Assembly (NCBI GenBank): GCA_013140465.1
Contig: JABFST010000342.1
Span: 1 to 16,465 of the forward strand
Length of the DNA stretch: 16,465 nucleotides
Direction of reading: 5' to 3'
DNA from: Methylococcaceae bacterium
Lineage (GTDB): Bacteria; Pseudomonadota; Gammaproteobacteria; Methylococcales; Methylomonadaceae
Shown here: positions 6,476-12,972 of the stretch, in pieces
How the letters are laid out: every line of letters begins with the position of its first letter
Position numbering within the stretch: position 1 is the stretch's first letter
Translations under genes and position numbers: made by a program
The notes under the pieces: model-generated
Databases searched by the model: none
Seen by the model: the letters and a program-made list of their open reading frames with translations, nothing else
Told to the model about the DNA's origin: nothing

Positions 6476-6652
6476 TCACCAAAGCAAAGCTTCGGCGCAG
6501 CATTTTCTCGTTCCCAAACAGAGTTTGGGAACGAGAAATTCGCCGGACGGCTTATCAACAATACGGCCATCTTGGATATAAATATCCTGTTGTTGTCCGT
6601 CTATACCGCTGGCTGGGTCGTAGACTTTAGCGCCTGTGAGTTTAATTAACAT
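6476..6652 (-). pseudogene. fhcA: Orphaned 5' fragment of formylmethanofuran dehydrogenase / Fhc subunit A
   Basis: Reading leftward from the ATG at 6652-6650, preceded by AAGGAA, the frame encodes MLIKLTGAKVYDPASGIDGQ (1-20) and then a segment ending QDGRIVDKPSGE (to 38). This is the characteristic N-terminus of the amidohydrolase-type A subunit (FwdA/FhcA), where a MLIK-x-x-G-x-x-YDP-x-x-G-x-x-G start leads into DGRIV. Homologous sequence stops at about codon 38. From 6538 the frame enters the palindromic repeat (translated FLVPKLCLGTRK), and it ends at a TGA at 6478-6476 after 58 codons. An intact A subunit is more than 500 residues, with metal-binding histidines soon after this point; none is present. 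The fragment lies on the same strand as fhcB and downstream of it, as expected for an fhcB-fhcA order, but 3.6 kb away. Confidence 0.72.
6504..6538. repeat. Minimal palindromic repeat (16+3+16) that truncates the fhcA fragment
   Basis: TTTCTCGTTCCCAAAC (6504-6519), AGA, GTTTGGGAACGAGAAA (6523-6538): perfect arms with a 3-nt loop. It is followed leftward by a second imperfect hairpin, CCAAAGC/GCTTCGG (6479-6495). The same arms end the composite repeat at 8545-8670, and a half copy is at 3575. This is a dispersed hairpin repeat of the REP/MITE type. Confidence 0.85.
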
Positions 6653-6717
6653 GGTGGTTCCTTAAAACGGGTTTTTTAATTTGGGTGGAGAAATAAGTTA
6701 AAACGCGGGGTTACGGT

Positions 6718-6978
6718 TTACTCATAATGCGTCCACATTCGATAGACCTTAACTAACATCTCGCTTTCAATCACTTCATAAACTAACCGATGCTGTTTAT
6801 TAATGCGTCGGCTCAATAACCCTTTCATGTCCCCTTTTAATAACTCGTATTCAGGTGGGTATTGCCAAGGATTTTCTTTTATGATGTTCAGCAATGTTAA
6901 TGTTTTTTCTTTTAATCCATGAGCCGATAACTTCTTAGCATCTTTTTGTGCTTGGGTCATCAATTTAAGTGTGTACAT
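6718..6978 (-). CDS. YoeB/Txe-family toxin (mRNA-interferase type)
   Basis: 86 residues from the ATG at 6978, which overlaps the antitoxin stop as TAATG; a TTG two codons upstream is a weaker start. The family signature is clear: NPWQYPPEYELLKGDMKGLLS (36-56) followed by RRINKQHRLVYEV (57-69) and C-terminal MWTHYE. Compared from memory with E. coli YoeB, E45, R64 and H84 fall at the catalytic positions E46, R65 and H83, so the toxin looks active. YoeB toxins cleave mRNA in the ribosomal A site when freed from antitoxin. It forms an operon with the gene just upstream. The pair sits in the AT-rich islet between the fhcA remnant and the K+ channel gene. Confidence 0.88.
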   Translation of the reverse strand: MYTLKLMTQAQKDAKKLSAHGLKEKTLTLLNIIKENPWQYPPEYELLKGDMKGLLSRRINKQHRLVYEVIESEMLVKVYRMWTHYE

Positions 6979-7196
6979 TACCAATCCAAACTTTCTAATG
7001 TCACACCAAGCTGTTCCGGTTCGGCTCTTGCTTCCTTAATACTGTCAACCATACCGGGTATTGTCCTTAAATACTGGTCATCACCCCCATCATCTGATTG
7101 CTCTAAAATTTGTAATTCGTCTTTTGAGAAATGCGCTAACAACCAGCAAAATTTCTCGTAAATACTATTGTCTATTTTTAGGGTGACTGTTTTCAT
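6978..7196 (-). CDS. Antitoxin of the YoeB-type toxin
   Basis: 72 residues from the ATG at 7196: MKTVTLKIDNSIYEKFCWLL, a ribbon-helix-helix-like N-terminus (strand TVTLKID, then two helices), followed by an acidic stretch EQSDDGG (about 32-38) and a toxin-binding tail GMVDSIKEARAEPEQLGVTL. The stop overlaps the toxin start by one base, the usual antitoxin-first order. An in-frame ATG at 7223, preceded by GGGAAAG at suitable spacing, would add nine residues and may be the real start. The start at 7196 was chosen because MKT(V/I)TLKI openings are typical of these antitoxins. It should neutralise the toxin and repress the operon, by analogy with the family. Confidence 0.78.
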   Translation of the reverse strand: MKTVTLKIDNSIYEKFCWLLAHFSKDELQILEQSDDGGDDQYLRTIPGMVDSIKEARAEPEQLGVTLESLDW

Positions 7197-7367
7197 TGGG
7201 GCATTAAAGTTAGTTAAAATCATGTTGAATCTTTCCCGTAGCCAAAGCGTGGTTTCGCCAATAAGCAAACGGCCATGCCTAATGCAACAACAACGCTTTA
7301 CAATGGCGGATTACCTGTCTGCGAACCAACACAGTAGCCTATGAACTGATTTTGTTTGCGTCGTAAA

Positions 7368-8408
7368 TTAACTCTGAGTTTTTCTTAAATTCCGTTTTTG
7401 ATGCTCTTGAACAGCACGGATTAGGACAGAGAAAACTTCTTCCTCTGATACAAAATCATTTTTCCTACCCTCAGTGATTGCATTAGCCAAACCCACACTT
7501 TCAAATGCTTCCGAAAAAACGTCTGGTTTATTTTTAATTAAATCAACCATGAGCTCAGCCAATAATTCTTTTGCCGTTTCACCATCATTTTTCTCTCTGT
7601 ATTCATTATCGGAAATACTACGCGACACATAAATTGTAAAAGAAACAACTATAAGTACAACGCCATTGATAACTTCATAAACGGCTAAGAATTTAGAAAA
7701 ACCAGATATTGGGTGCAAATCACCATAACCTACTGTGGCTATGGTGATGCCACTGAAATAAACGGAATCCCAAATATTGGCAATCCATTTATTACCATCA
7801 TCAAGACCACATCCATAAATTGACAAGATGAATTGCAATATTCCATATAGAAATATAAGTTCAAGATAACTAACCATCGCCAGTTTTATTCTTTCATAAA
7901 ATTTCAAGTCACTTGATTCTTTCTCCGAGTCATTTTTTGAGAAATCTAATTTGTCTCTTGCATCGCGTATAAATGCAAAAAACACCTCATTGACTCTGGA
8001 AAAAGCATAAAAGCCAATAAGATAAATACATATTACAAATGGCCACCAATCTTTAACTTTGTCTAGCTGCTCATTTGGCAATAAACACTTAAATAAAAAA
8101 AACACAGCTATAAGTAAAGTATCCCAAAAATATCTTTTATTAAATTTTCTTATGAGATTGGCTTTGTCACCTGGCCCTGGCTCAAGGGATTTTTTATAGC
8201 TAGCAAAAAGTAGTGTCCCTGATAAAAAATACACACATATTTCATACTTGCACTTTTTATCAATATGTTTTTTGAAATCACTTTTAAAAAATAAAAATAA
8301 AAAAACAAAAACAAAGTAAATGACACAGAGAACAACTGGAATCCAATTTTCCATCTTCACATTTTCAGCAATACACATTTCACATCCCATAAATTGTTCG
8401 CATCGCAA
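7368..8408 (-). CDS. Potassium channel family protein with two-TM pore module and cytosolic tail
   Basis: 346 residues from the most upstream start; ATGs at 8390, 8378 and 8354 are also possible, the last placing the first membrane segment right at the N-terminus. Hydrophobic segments lie at about 22-41, 96-110, 122-137 and 181-199, then a pore helix (211-223) with the K+ selectivity filter TVGYGD (225-230) and a final inner helix (238-262). Channels with this filter pass K+ across the inner membrane. Residues 263-346 form a charged cytosolic tail (KELLAELMVDL..., EEEVFSVLIRAVQEHQKR) with no recognised ligand-binding domain (no RCK or cNMP motif seen). The gene is markedly more AT-rich than the core genes on either side, consistent with transfer. 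It lies 266 bp downstream of the SLATT gene on the same strand, separated by a composite repeat. Confidence 0.87.
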   Translation of the reverse strand: MRCEQFMGCEMCIAENVKMENWIPVVLCVIYFVFVFLFLFFKSDFKKHIDKKCKYEICVYFLSGTLLFASYKKSLEPGPGDKANLIRKFNKRYFWDTLLIAVFFLFKCLLPNEQLDKVKDWWPFVICIYLIGFYAFSRVNEVFFAFIRDARDKLDFSKNDSEKESSDLKFYERIKLAMVSYLELIFLYGILQFILSIYGCGLDDGNKWIANIWDSVYFSGITIATVGYGDLHPISGFSKFLAVYEVINGVVLIVVSFTIYVSRSISDNEYREKNDGETAKELLAELMVDLIKNKPDVFSEAFESVGLANAITEGRKNDFVSEEEVFSVLIRAVQEHQKRNLRKTQS

Positions 8409-8544
8409 TAGCTCAATTCTTTCATCTCACTATTCACACTTAATATTCAAAAAACTGTGTAAATCCTTGCCGCTGCCAGCCTAGTTTTAATTTAGTATCC
8501 CCAGACCACAACAGTCCATTCAACTCTAAAGTTAATGCGACATG

Positions 8545-8670
8545 TTTCTCGTTCCCAAACTCCAGTTTGGGAATGCCTATGACCAAGCTCTGCTTGGTGT
8601 GTTGGTTTTGTGCAGACTTCAAGCAGAGCTTGAAGGTAGGCATTCCCAAACAGAGTTTGGGAACGAGAAA
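8545..8670. repeat. Composite hairpin repeat with 18-bp perfect terminal inverted repeats
   Basis: TTFs: the ends TTTCTCGTTCCCAAACTC (8545-8562) and GAGTTTGGGAACGAGAAA (8653-8670) are perfect inverted repeats. The similarity continues inward to about 35 bp (GTTTGGGAATGCCTA and its complement) with one small indel, so each end can also fold on itself. Two internal hairpins follow: CCAAGC-TCT-GCTTGG (8583-8597) and CTTCAAGC-AGA-GCTTGAAG (8617-8635). The total of 126 bp has no gene; an open frame across it reads VPKLCLG, the translation of the repeat. It is the full-length relative of the copies at 6504-6538 and 3575-3595. It lies between the SLATT and K+ channel genes. Confidence 0.85.
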
Positions 8671-8674
8671 TGAT

Positions 8675-9394
8675 TTATTTAGATTCACAAGGTAAAAGAG
8701 GATCTCCTCCTAAAAACGATGGCATTACATGTGATATGCCAAGCAAATCTAAAATAAAAACAAATTCAGCAATTATCATGAGTGTTGGGAGGATAAAAGG
8801 AATAATATAGAGGCAACATGCTTTCAATTTGTAATAAGCCCGTTTCAATCCCGTTATCTTATAATCCTCCGGCATTTCAAGAATTGATAAAAGATAATCC
8901 AGCCTGCTATGATTTTCAGACTCATTTAAAGCCTCTTTATAATCTTCGTGATATTTGGTAAGGTCAAGCACGTTAGAACTACTTTGGGCCTTATGTTGTT
9001 CATCACGAAGTTGGCGAATTAAGTCTTTTACTTTATCCCCACATTCATTCAAAGCTAATGAACGAACATCATAACGTGCCGTACCATTTATAACAGAATA
9101 TACTAAAATAGCGACAGCTAAAAATATTTGCATCATATTCAATACCTTAGAAATAAAATGCAGAGGCACGTCGGAATTTTGAATAAGCGGAATAAAGATA
9201 ATACCAAGCGATAAAAATGTTGTAGTAAAAAAAGAATATTTACTAATAACATTGATACGAGATGAAGCATTAAACCTACATCTTGATGTCATTCGCATAC
9301 TATTCATTAATTTTTTAACTGGATCGGGTTCATATTGCTCAATAGGATATAAACTAAATAACCAAAAAATACTATTTTTAAAAGTTAAACTCAT
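8675..9394 (-). CDS. SLATT-domain membrane protein (predicted defence effector)
   Basis: 239 residues from the ATG at 9394, with GTAAGGCGGG upstream as ribosome binding site. The layout matches the SLATT (SMODS- and SLOG-associating two-TM effector) superfamily: a basic helix TSRCRFNASSRI (36-47), two membrane helices (about 54-72 and 85-103), then a long amphipathic helix DVRSLALNECGDKVKDLIRQ and following residues (109-133). NESENHSRLDY (157-167) resembles the conserved N-H...D-Y segment. A third hydrophobic stretch (195-219) and a short tail end the protein. It looks closest to SLATT family 5, judged from memory. SLATT proteins are predicted pore-forming effectors found beside nucleotidyltransferases, SLOG sensors or reverse transcriptases. 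None of those is in the window, so the sensor, if any, is unusual or distant. The Uma2-like gene ends 18 bp upstream, so the two are probably co-transcribed. Confidence 0.75.
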   Translation of the reverse strand: MSLTFKNSIFWLFSLYPIEQYEPDPVKKLMNSMRMTSRCRFNASSRINVISKYSFFTTTFLSLGIIFIPLIQNSDVPLHFISKVLNMMQIFLAVAILVYSVINGTARYDVRSLALNECGDKVKDLIRQLRDEQHKAQSSSNVLDLTKYHEDYKEALNESENHSRLDYLLSILEMPEDYKITGLKRAYYKLKACCLYIIPFILPTLMIIAEFVFILDLLGISHVMPSFLGGDPLLPCESK

Positions 9395-9412
9395 TAACCC
9401 GCCTTACAATTG

Positions 9413-10030
9413 TTAATCTTCCGCCCAAGTATCAAATATCTCATTCACACTCATTGCCAGTTCGGGGAATAAATGTGGTATCACCGTATCATCATTGGTG
9501 TACATGGCTTGCAATTCATATTTTTGCTCGGCATTCAATACGAATTGCTGGATGGTTTGATGACTTGGAAACACTAGCCAATATTCGATCACGCCACTTT
9601 CTTGGTAAAGCTCATATTTAGTATGGATTTCCCGTTTAGAATTCCCTTTAGAGAGTATTTCAATAATCCAATCAGGTGCGCCGTTGCAGCCTTGTTGATC
9701 GAGCTTTTCTTCTGGTTGGCAAATAACGCAAATGTCCGGCTGGACTACGGTATGTATCTGTTCGTTTTTTAAAAGCGATTTTTTGCGGTCATAAAGCCTG
9801 ACATCAAACGGCGCGGCGTAAACGCGGCATTTTTTATGTTTGAAATAGACCAATAAATTACGCATTAAGTTACTGGATATGTCCTGATGCTTAACATTAG
9901 GTGCGGGCGACATCAGCGTGATTTTGCCTTTGATGAGTTCCACAGCTTCTTTAAGCTGCCAAGTCAAATAATCGGCGTAGCTATAGGTTTGGTTTAAATC
10001 CAACTGGTCGAGATGAAGTATCTTGGACAT
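9413..10030 (-). CDS. Uma2-family protein (PD-(D/E)XK nuclease fold, DUF820)
   Basis: 205 residues with the Uma2 layout: N-terminal MSKILHLDQLDLNQTYSYADYL, EAVELIKGKITLMSPAP (28-44), HQDISSNLMRNLLVYF (48-63), then VVQPDICVI (95-103) and APDWIIEILSKGNSKRE (118-134), which supply the acidic residues (D99, D120, E124) and following Lys/Arg of a PD-(D/E)XK site. GVIEYWLVFP (146-155) is the other conserved stretch. Uma2 proteins are numerous in cyanobacteria and gammaproteobacterial methanotrophs, and their biological role is unproven. The ATG lies at 10030 in an AT-rich leader. The gene heads a probable unit with the SLATT gene. Confidence 0.85.
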   Translation of the reverse strand: MSKILHLDQLDLNQTYSYADYLTWQLKEAVELIKGKITLMSPAPNVKHQDISSNLMRNLLVYFKHKKCRVYAAPFDVRLYDRKKSLLKNEQIHTVVQPDICVICQPEEKLDQQGCNGAPDWIIEILSKGNSKREIHTKYELYQESGVIEYWLVFPSHQTIQQFVLNAEQKYELQAMYTNDDTVIPHLFPELAMSVNEIFDTWAED

Positions 10031-10084
10031 CGCTTATACTCGGGTGTTAAAAGGTCGGCAATCATAAGGGCTTAAGAAAAAGCT

Positions 10085-10099
10085 TAGTAACGTCTCATT
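10085..10099 (+). repeat. Right copy of a short direct repeat flanking the accessory islet
   Basis: TAGTAACGTCTCATT, 14 of 15 identical to 6304-6318 in the same orientation. It lies in the leader of the Uma2-like gene, between that gene and the C-rich/G-rich repeat. Confidence 0.4.
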
Positions 10100-10118
10100 G
10101 CTTGTAGGGTACTTATTC

Positions 10119-10199
10119 ACCTCCCCCTTGAAAAGGGGGGATTGAGGGGGGTTATTCAATAAAACCTCCCCTAACCCCTCCTTTTTAGGAGGGGGACTG
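10119..10199. repeat. C-rich/G-rich imperfect inverted repeat
   Basis: Two arms of about 40 bp (10117-10157 and 10160-10200) are imperfect reverse complements. Each contains its own hairpin: CCCCCTT-GAA-AAGGGGG (10123-10139) and CCCCTCCT-TTTT-AGGAGGGG (10175-10194). It is noncoding. It resembles a C5TTGAAAAGGGGG-type dispersed repeat seen in various bacteria (from memory). Confidence 0.65.
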
Positions 10200-10226
10200 A
10201 ATGTTTACCTTGTAGGCAATCGCGGC

Positions 10227-10259
10227 AGACCTGCGAGGTTTTATAAACCTCGCAGGTCT
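10227..10259. terminator. 15-bp perfect hairpin downstream of fhcB
   Basis: AGACCTGCGAGGTTT (10227-10241), TAT, AAACCTCGCAGGTCT (10245-10259). It lies 29 bp beyond the fhcB stop, where a terminator or mRNA 3'-end stabiliser would be. The minus strand has no U-tract after it; the plus strand has TTTAT. The sequence is also reminiscent of a dispersed GACCTGCGAGGT repeat, so its function is uncertain. Confidence 0.55.
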
Positions 10260-10287
10260 TTATCGCGCCACTCATGAGTAGCCCAAC

Positions 10288-11547
10288 TTACAGCGCCTGC
10301 TCTATCGCGTTTAACACGTCAGCCGTACTAGGCAATCCGGCATCACGCAATTTTTTTAGGCGGATGGCAACGACGTTGTCCATACGGTAGGCGTGGCCCG
10401 CATGATCGATGCCGGGTGTGCCTACGGGGATGAACACGTCGGGTTCTTTGCTAAAGGTCATGCCGGAACGCCCGACCACTATCGTCGGCAAGTCGGTGAC
10501 AGGCGGTGTAGCGTTGGTGTTGAAGGCGTGTACCCACACTAAGGCATCGGCTTCGCCATCGGCAATCAGCTGCTTGCTGTCGTTTAAAAACGGGTCGTAT
10601 TCTGGGTAGCCACGGCTAAAGCGAGTGCGTGCCGGATAGCCTGTGGTCCAGCCGCATACTTGGTTGGCGGTTTGGTCGCCTTCTTTGCCAGCTAAGGGCA
10701 AACCAGAGCAGCGGGTGTTTTTGTCGTTGATGTCTTTAATCATTTCTGACAGGGTTTGTACGGTCAATTCGGCTTGGGGGTAAGCCAACGCACCTGCCGC
10801 CCAGGTGACGACACCGTAGCGGGCGGCTTTAAGCTGTTCGGCGAGTGCCAACAAATCTGCTACGGCGATGCCACAGACTATGCTTGCGCGTATTGGTTGG
10901 CCTTTGACCAAGGCGCGTAACACCGCGACAACGTCGGGCAAATCTTCGGTGGCGCAGGGCAAAACTTGGGCTTGTTTGCCGTTAGGCGAAGTGGACGCTG
11001 CACCTGATGGGGCTTTGCCTAAATACACGACGCTGCGTAAACTGGTGTCGGCAACAAACATGGATCCTGGATTCCAGATATACCGTTCAAAAAAGCGTGG
11101 GGCGAAAGCTTCTAAATCCGTACCGACTACCACTAATAAATCACAGCGGTTTTTGACTTCCGCTAAGGTGGTGTTCATCCAGCCGGAATCTTGCAAGGCC
11201 AAGAAGTTATTGCGTGCGCCTGTAAAATTGATGTTGTCCACGACCGCACCGCTACGGTCTGCCAAGGCCAATAAACCGCGCATACCATTCACGTCGGTGG
11301 CACAGCCGCCAATCACGGGCAGGTGGGTGTCTTTTAACAGCGCGGCAGCGGCGGCCACGGCTTCGGCTAAACTGGCGGGTTTGCCCTGCACGCGTGGCTG
11401 GGTATCGGTTACGGCTTGTTCAAACAGCGGTGTATTGACCGCACAGCCATTTTCTAGCACTTTTAGGGTTGTGCCTTCGACCCTGATGGTTAGGTCATCC
11501 GTGCCTATGCCACAAAAAGGACTTGGTACTTCAGTTATGTCAGTCAT
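10288..11547 (-). CDS. fhcB: Formyltransferase/hydrolase complex subunit B (formylmethanofuran dehydrogenase subunit B homologue)
   Basis: 419 residues, full length for the bacterial B subunit. Recognisable segments are PFCGIGTDDLTI (10-21), which keeps one cysteine of the archaeal metal-site motif, PVIGGCATDVNGMRGLLALA (77-96), CGWTTGYPARTRFSRGYPEYDP (298-319) and the C-terminal PVGTPGIDHAGHAYRMDNVV (374-393). The Fhc complex (FhcABCD) takes formyl groups from formyl-tetrahydromethanopterin and releases formate in the C1 oxidation pathway of methylotrophs. In bacteria the B subunit has no dehydrogenase role and appears structural. The ATG is preceded by AAGGTAG. fhcA would be expected directly downstream, but here the next genes are an accessory islet and only an fhcA remnant remains at 6652. 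A palindrome, GGCTAGGCCCTAGCC (11582-11596), lies 35 bp upstream. Confidence 0.92.
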   Translation of the reverse strand: MTDITEVPSPFCGIGTDDLTIRVEGTTLKVLENGCAVNTPLFEQAVTDTQPRVQGKPASLAEAVAAAAALLKDTHLPVIGGCATDVNGMRGLLALADRSGAVVDNINFTGARNNFLALQDSGWMNTTLAEVKNRCDLLVVVGTDLEAFAPRFFERYIWNPGSMFVADTSLRSVVYLGKAPSGAASTSPNGKQAQVLPCATEDLPDVVAVLRALVKGQPIRASIVCGIAVADLLALAEQLKAARYGVVTWAAGALAYPQAELTVQTLSEMIKDINDKNTRCSGLPLAGKEGDQTANQVCGWTTGYPARTRFSRGYPEYDPFLNDSKQLIADGEADALVWVHAFNTNATPPVTDLPTIVVGRSGMTFSKEPDVFIPVGTPGIDHAGHAYRMDNVVAIRLKKLRDAGLPSTADVLNAIEQAL

Positions 11548-11581
11548 TCAGCTACCTTTGGGTTTTAAGTAAAGTGGTCAA

Positions 11582-11596
11582 GGCTAGGCCCTAGCC
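11582..11596. promoter_or_regulatory. 15-bp palindrome upstream of fhcB, possible operator
   Basis: GGCTAGG-C-CCTAGCC is a perfect inverted repeat whose near end lies 35 bp upstream of the fhcB ATG on the minus strand. With a one-base centre it is more likely a protein site than an RNA hairpin. No clear -35/-10 pair could be placed around it. Confidence 0.3.
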
Positions 11597-11738
11597 AGCC
11601 CTGATGGTGGCATTATTCTAACCCTAATTTTGTAGGCTGTCGCTGTAATCGCCCGTCTTTAGTGGCGGCTACTGTGGATGCGTTTGGGATAAATAAACGG
11701 CAGTATAGGCCGTATTGGGAGGATGTTGCTGGGGATGG

Positions 11739-11769
11739 ATAGGCCGGGTAGCATTGCTGCCCGGCCTAT
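11739..11769 (-). terminator. Strong hairpin downstream of ftsZ
   Basis: ATAGGCCGGG (11739-11748) pairs with CCCGGCCTAT (11760-11769). The stem extends through a T-G wobble and AGC/GCT to a 3-nt loop, about 14 bp in all, 12 bp after the ftsZ stop. There is no U-tract on the minus strand, so it may protect the 3' end or act with Rho. It marks the end of the division cluster transcript. Confidence 0.55.
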
Positions 11770-11780
11770 AGGTGTGGGTG

Positions 11781-12938
11781 CTAGTCTGCTTGCCGTCTTA
11801 GGAAGGCCGGAATGTCCAGATAATCTAAGTCGATTTCTTTTTTGTTTTGCGCCCCAAAACGGGTTTCGCGGTTTTCTTTTTGTCCGCCTTGGCGCAAGGT
11901 GGATTTTTCATGCTCGTCAAAATGAGTAGTCTCACGCGCTGGTTTTTGCAGCGGTTTGACGGCGGCTTTAACAGGCAACGGCGGCGCGCCCATGCCTGTC
12001 GCAACAACAGTGACTTTAATTTCGTCGCCCAAGTTAGGATCTATCGCCATGCCGATTTTGATGATGGCATCTTCAGAGGCGAATTCATGCACGATATTGC
12101 CGACTTCGTTAAATTCCGCCACGCCCATGTCGGCAGCCGAGATGTTAACCAAAATGCCGCGTGCGCCTTGTAGGTTGATGTCTTCCAACAAAGGACAAGC
12201 GATGGCTTTTTCTGCCGCTTCACGCGCACGGTGTTCGCCTGTTGCCGAACCCATGCCCATAATCGCTGCACCCATGCCGGACATAACGGTTCTGACGTCG
12301 GCAAAATCGACGTTAATCATGCCGGGATGCACGATCAGTTCGGTGATGCCTTGCACGGCATCCAGCAATACGTCGTTAGCCGCTTTAAACGCATTCATTA
12401 ACGATACGTTATTGCCTAACACGGGCAACAGTTTTTGGTTGGGTATGGTGATTAATGAATCCACATATTTTTCCAACTCAATAATGCCTTGCTCGGCAAC
12501 GGCTTGTTTCTTTTTGCCTTCAAACAAAAACGGCTTGGTCACGACGGCAACGGTCAGGATGCCCATTTCCCTAGCGATTTGGGCAATCACAGGAATTGCG
12601 CCTGTGCCTGTGCCGCCGCCCATACCCGCAGTGAGGAACACCATGTCCGCGCCTTGCAGCACTTCTTTGATGCGTTCTTTGTTTTCTTCGGCGGCATGTT
12701 TGCCGATTTCTGGGTTTGTACCTGCACCTAAGCCTTTGGTCAATTCCACACCCAGTTGGATGATGGTATCAACCGTCAGTTTTCTTAACGCTTGTGCGTC
12801 GGTATTGGCGCAAATAAATTCAACCCCCTCAATATGGCAGCCAACCATGTGATTAACTGCATTGCCACCGCCGCCGCCTACACCAATAACTTTGATGACG
12901 GCGGTTTCACTATATGTATCCACCAATTCATATTTCAC
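11781..12938 (-). CDS. ftsZ: Cell division protein FtsZ
   Basis: 385 residues, GTG start at 12938 with a GGGGC-type ribosome binding site about ten bases upstream. The N-terminal GTPase domain has IGVGGGGGNAVNHM (18-31), CANTDAQAL (43-51) and the tubulin signature GGGTGTG (107-113). The synergy-loop domain follows (GMGSATGEHRAREAAEKAI). Then a variable Lys/Arg/Gln-rich linker (about 318-372) leads to the C-terminal peptide LDYLDIPAFLRRQAD (371-385), which binds FtsA and ZipA. FtsZ polymerises at midcell into the division ring. It lies 34 bp after ftsA in the conserved ftsQ-ftsA-ftsZ order. lpxC, the usual next gene, is replaced here by fhcB. Confidence 0.98.
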   Translation of the reverse strand: MKYELVDTYSETAVIKVIGVGGGGGNAVNHMVGCHIEGVEFICANTDAQALRKLTVDTIIQLGVELTKGLGAGTNPEIGKHAAEENKERIKEVLQGADMVFLTAGMGGGTGTGAIPVIAQIAREMGILTVAVVTKPFLFEGKKKQAVAEQGIIELEKYVDSLITIPNQKLLPVLGNNVSLMNAFKAANDVLLDAVQGITELIVHPGMINVDFADVRTVMSGMGAAIMGMGSATGEHRAREAAEKAIACPLLEDINLQGARGILVNISAADMGVAEFNEVGNIVHEFASEDAIIKIGMAIDPNLGDEIKVTVVATGMGAPPLPVKAAVKPLQKPARETTHFDEHEKSTLRQGGQKENRETRFGAQNKKEIDLDYLDIPAFLRRQAD

Positions 12939-12972
12939 TTTCGCTGCCCCTTAATTTAACCAATAAATACTA

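Noticed and set aside
6440..6649. 69-codon plus-strand open frame
   Set aside because: It runs through the palindromic repeat and antisense to the fhcA fragment.
8440..8688. 82-codon minus-strand open frame reading VPKLCLG
   Set aside because: Half of it is the translated 126-bp hairpin repeat. The remaining tail (VALTLELNGLLWSGDTKLKL...) is unrecognised and might at most be a gene remnant.
10123..10195. G-quadruplex in the G-rich arms
   Set aside because: The G-runs on one strand do not supply four separated runs of three or more in a compact stretch; hairpin formation explains the pattern better.
10868..11572. 234-codon plus-strand open frame
   Set aside because: Antisense to fhcB, which is clearly coding; composition is shadow-like.
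11956..12852. 298-codon open frame on the plus strand
   Set aside because: It is entirely antisense to ftsZ, whose frame is certain. The Ser/Ala/Met/Pro-rich composition is what the complement of ftsZ codons gives.
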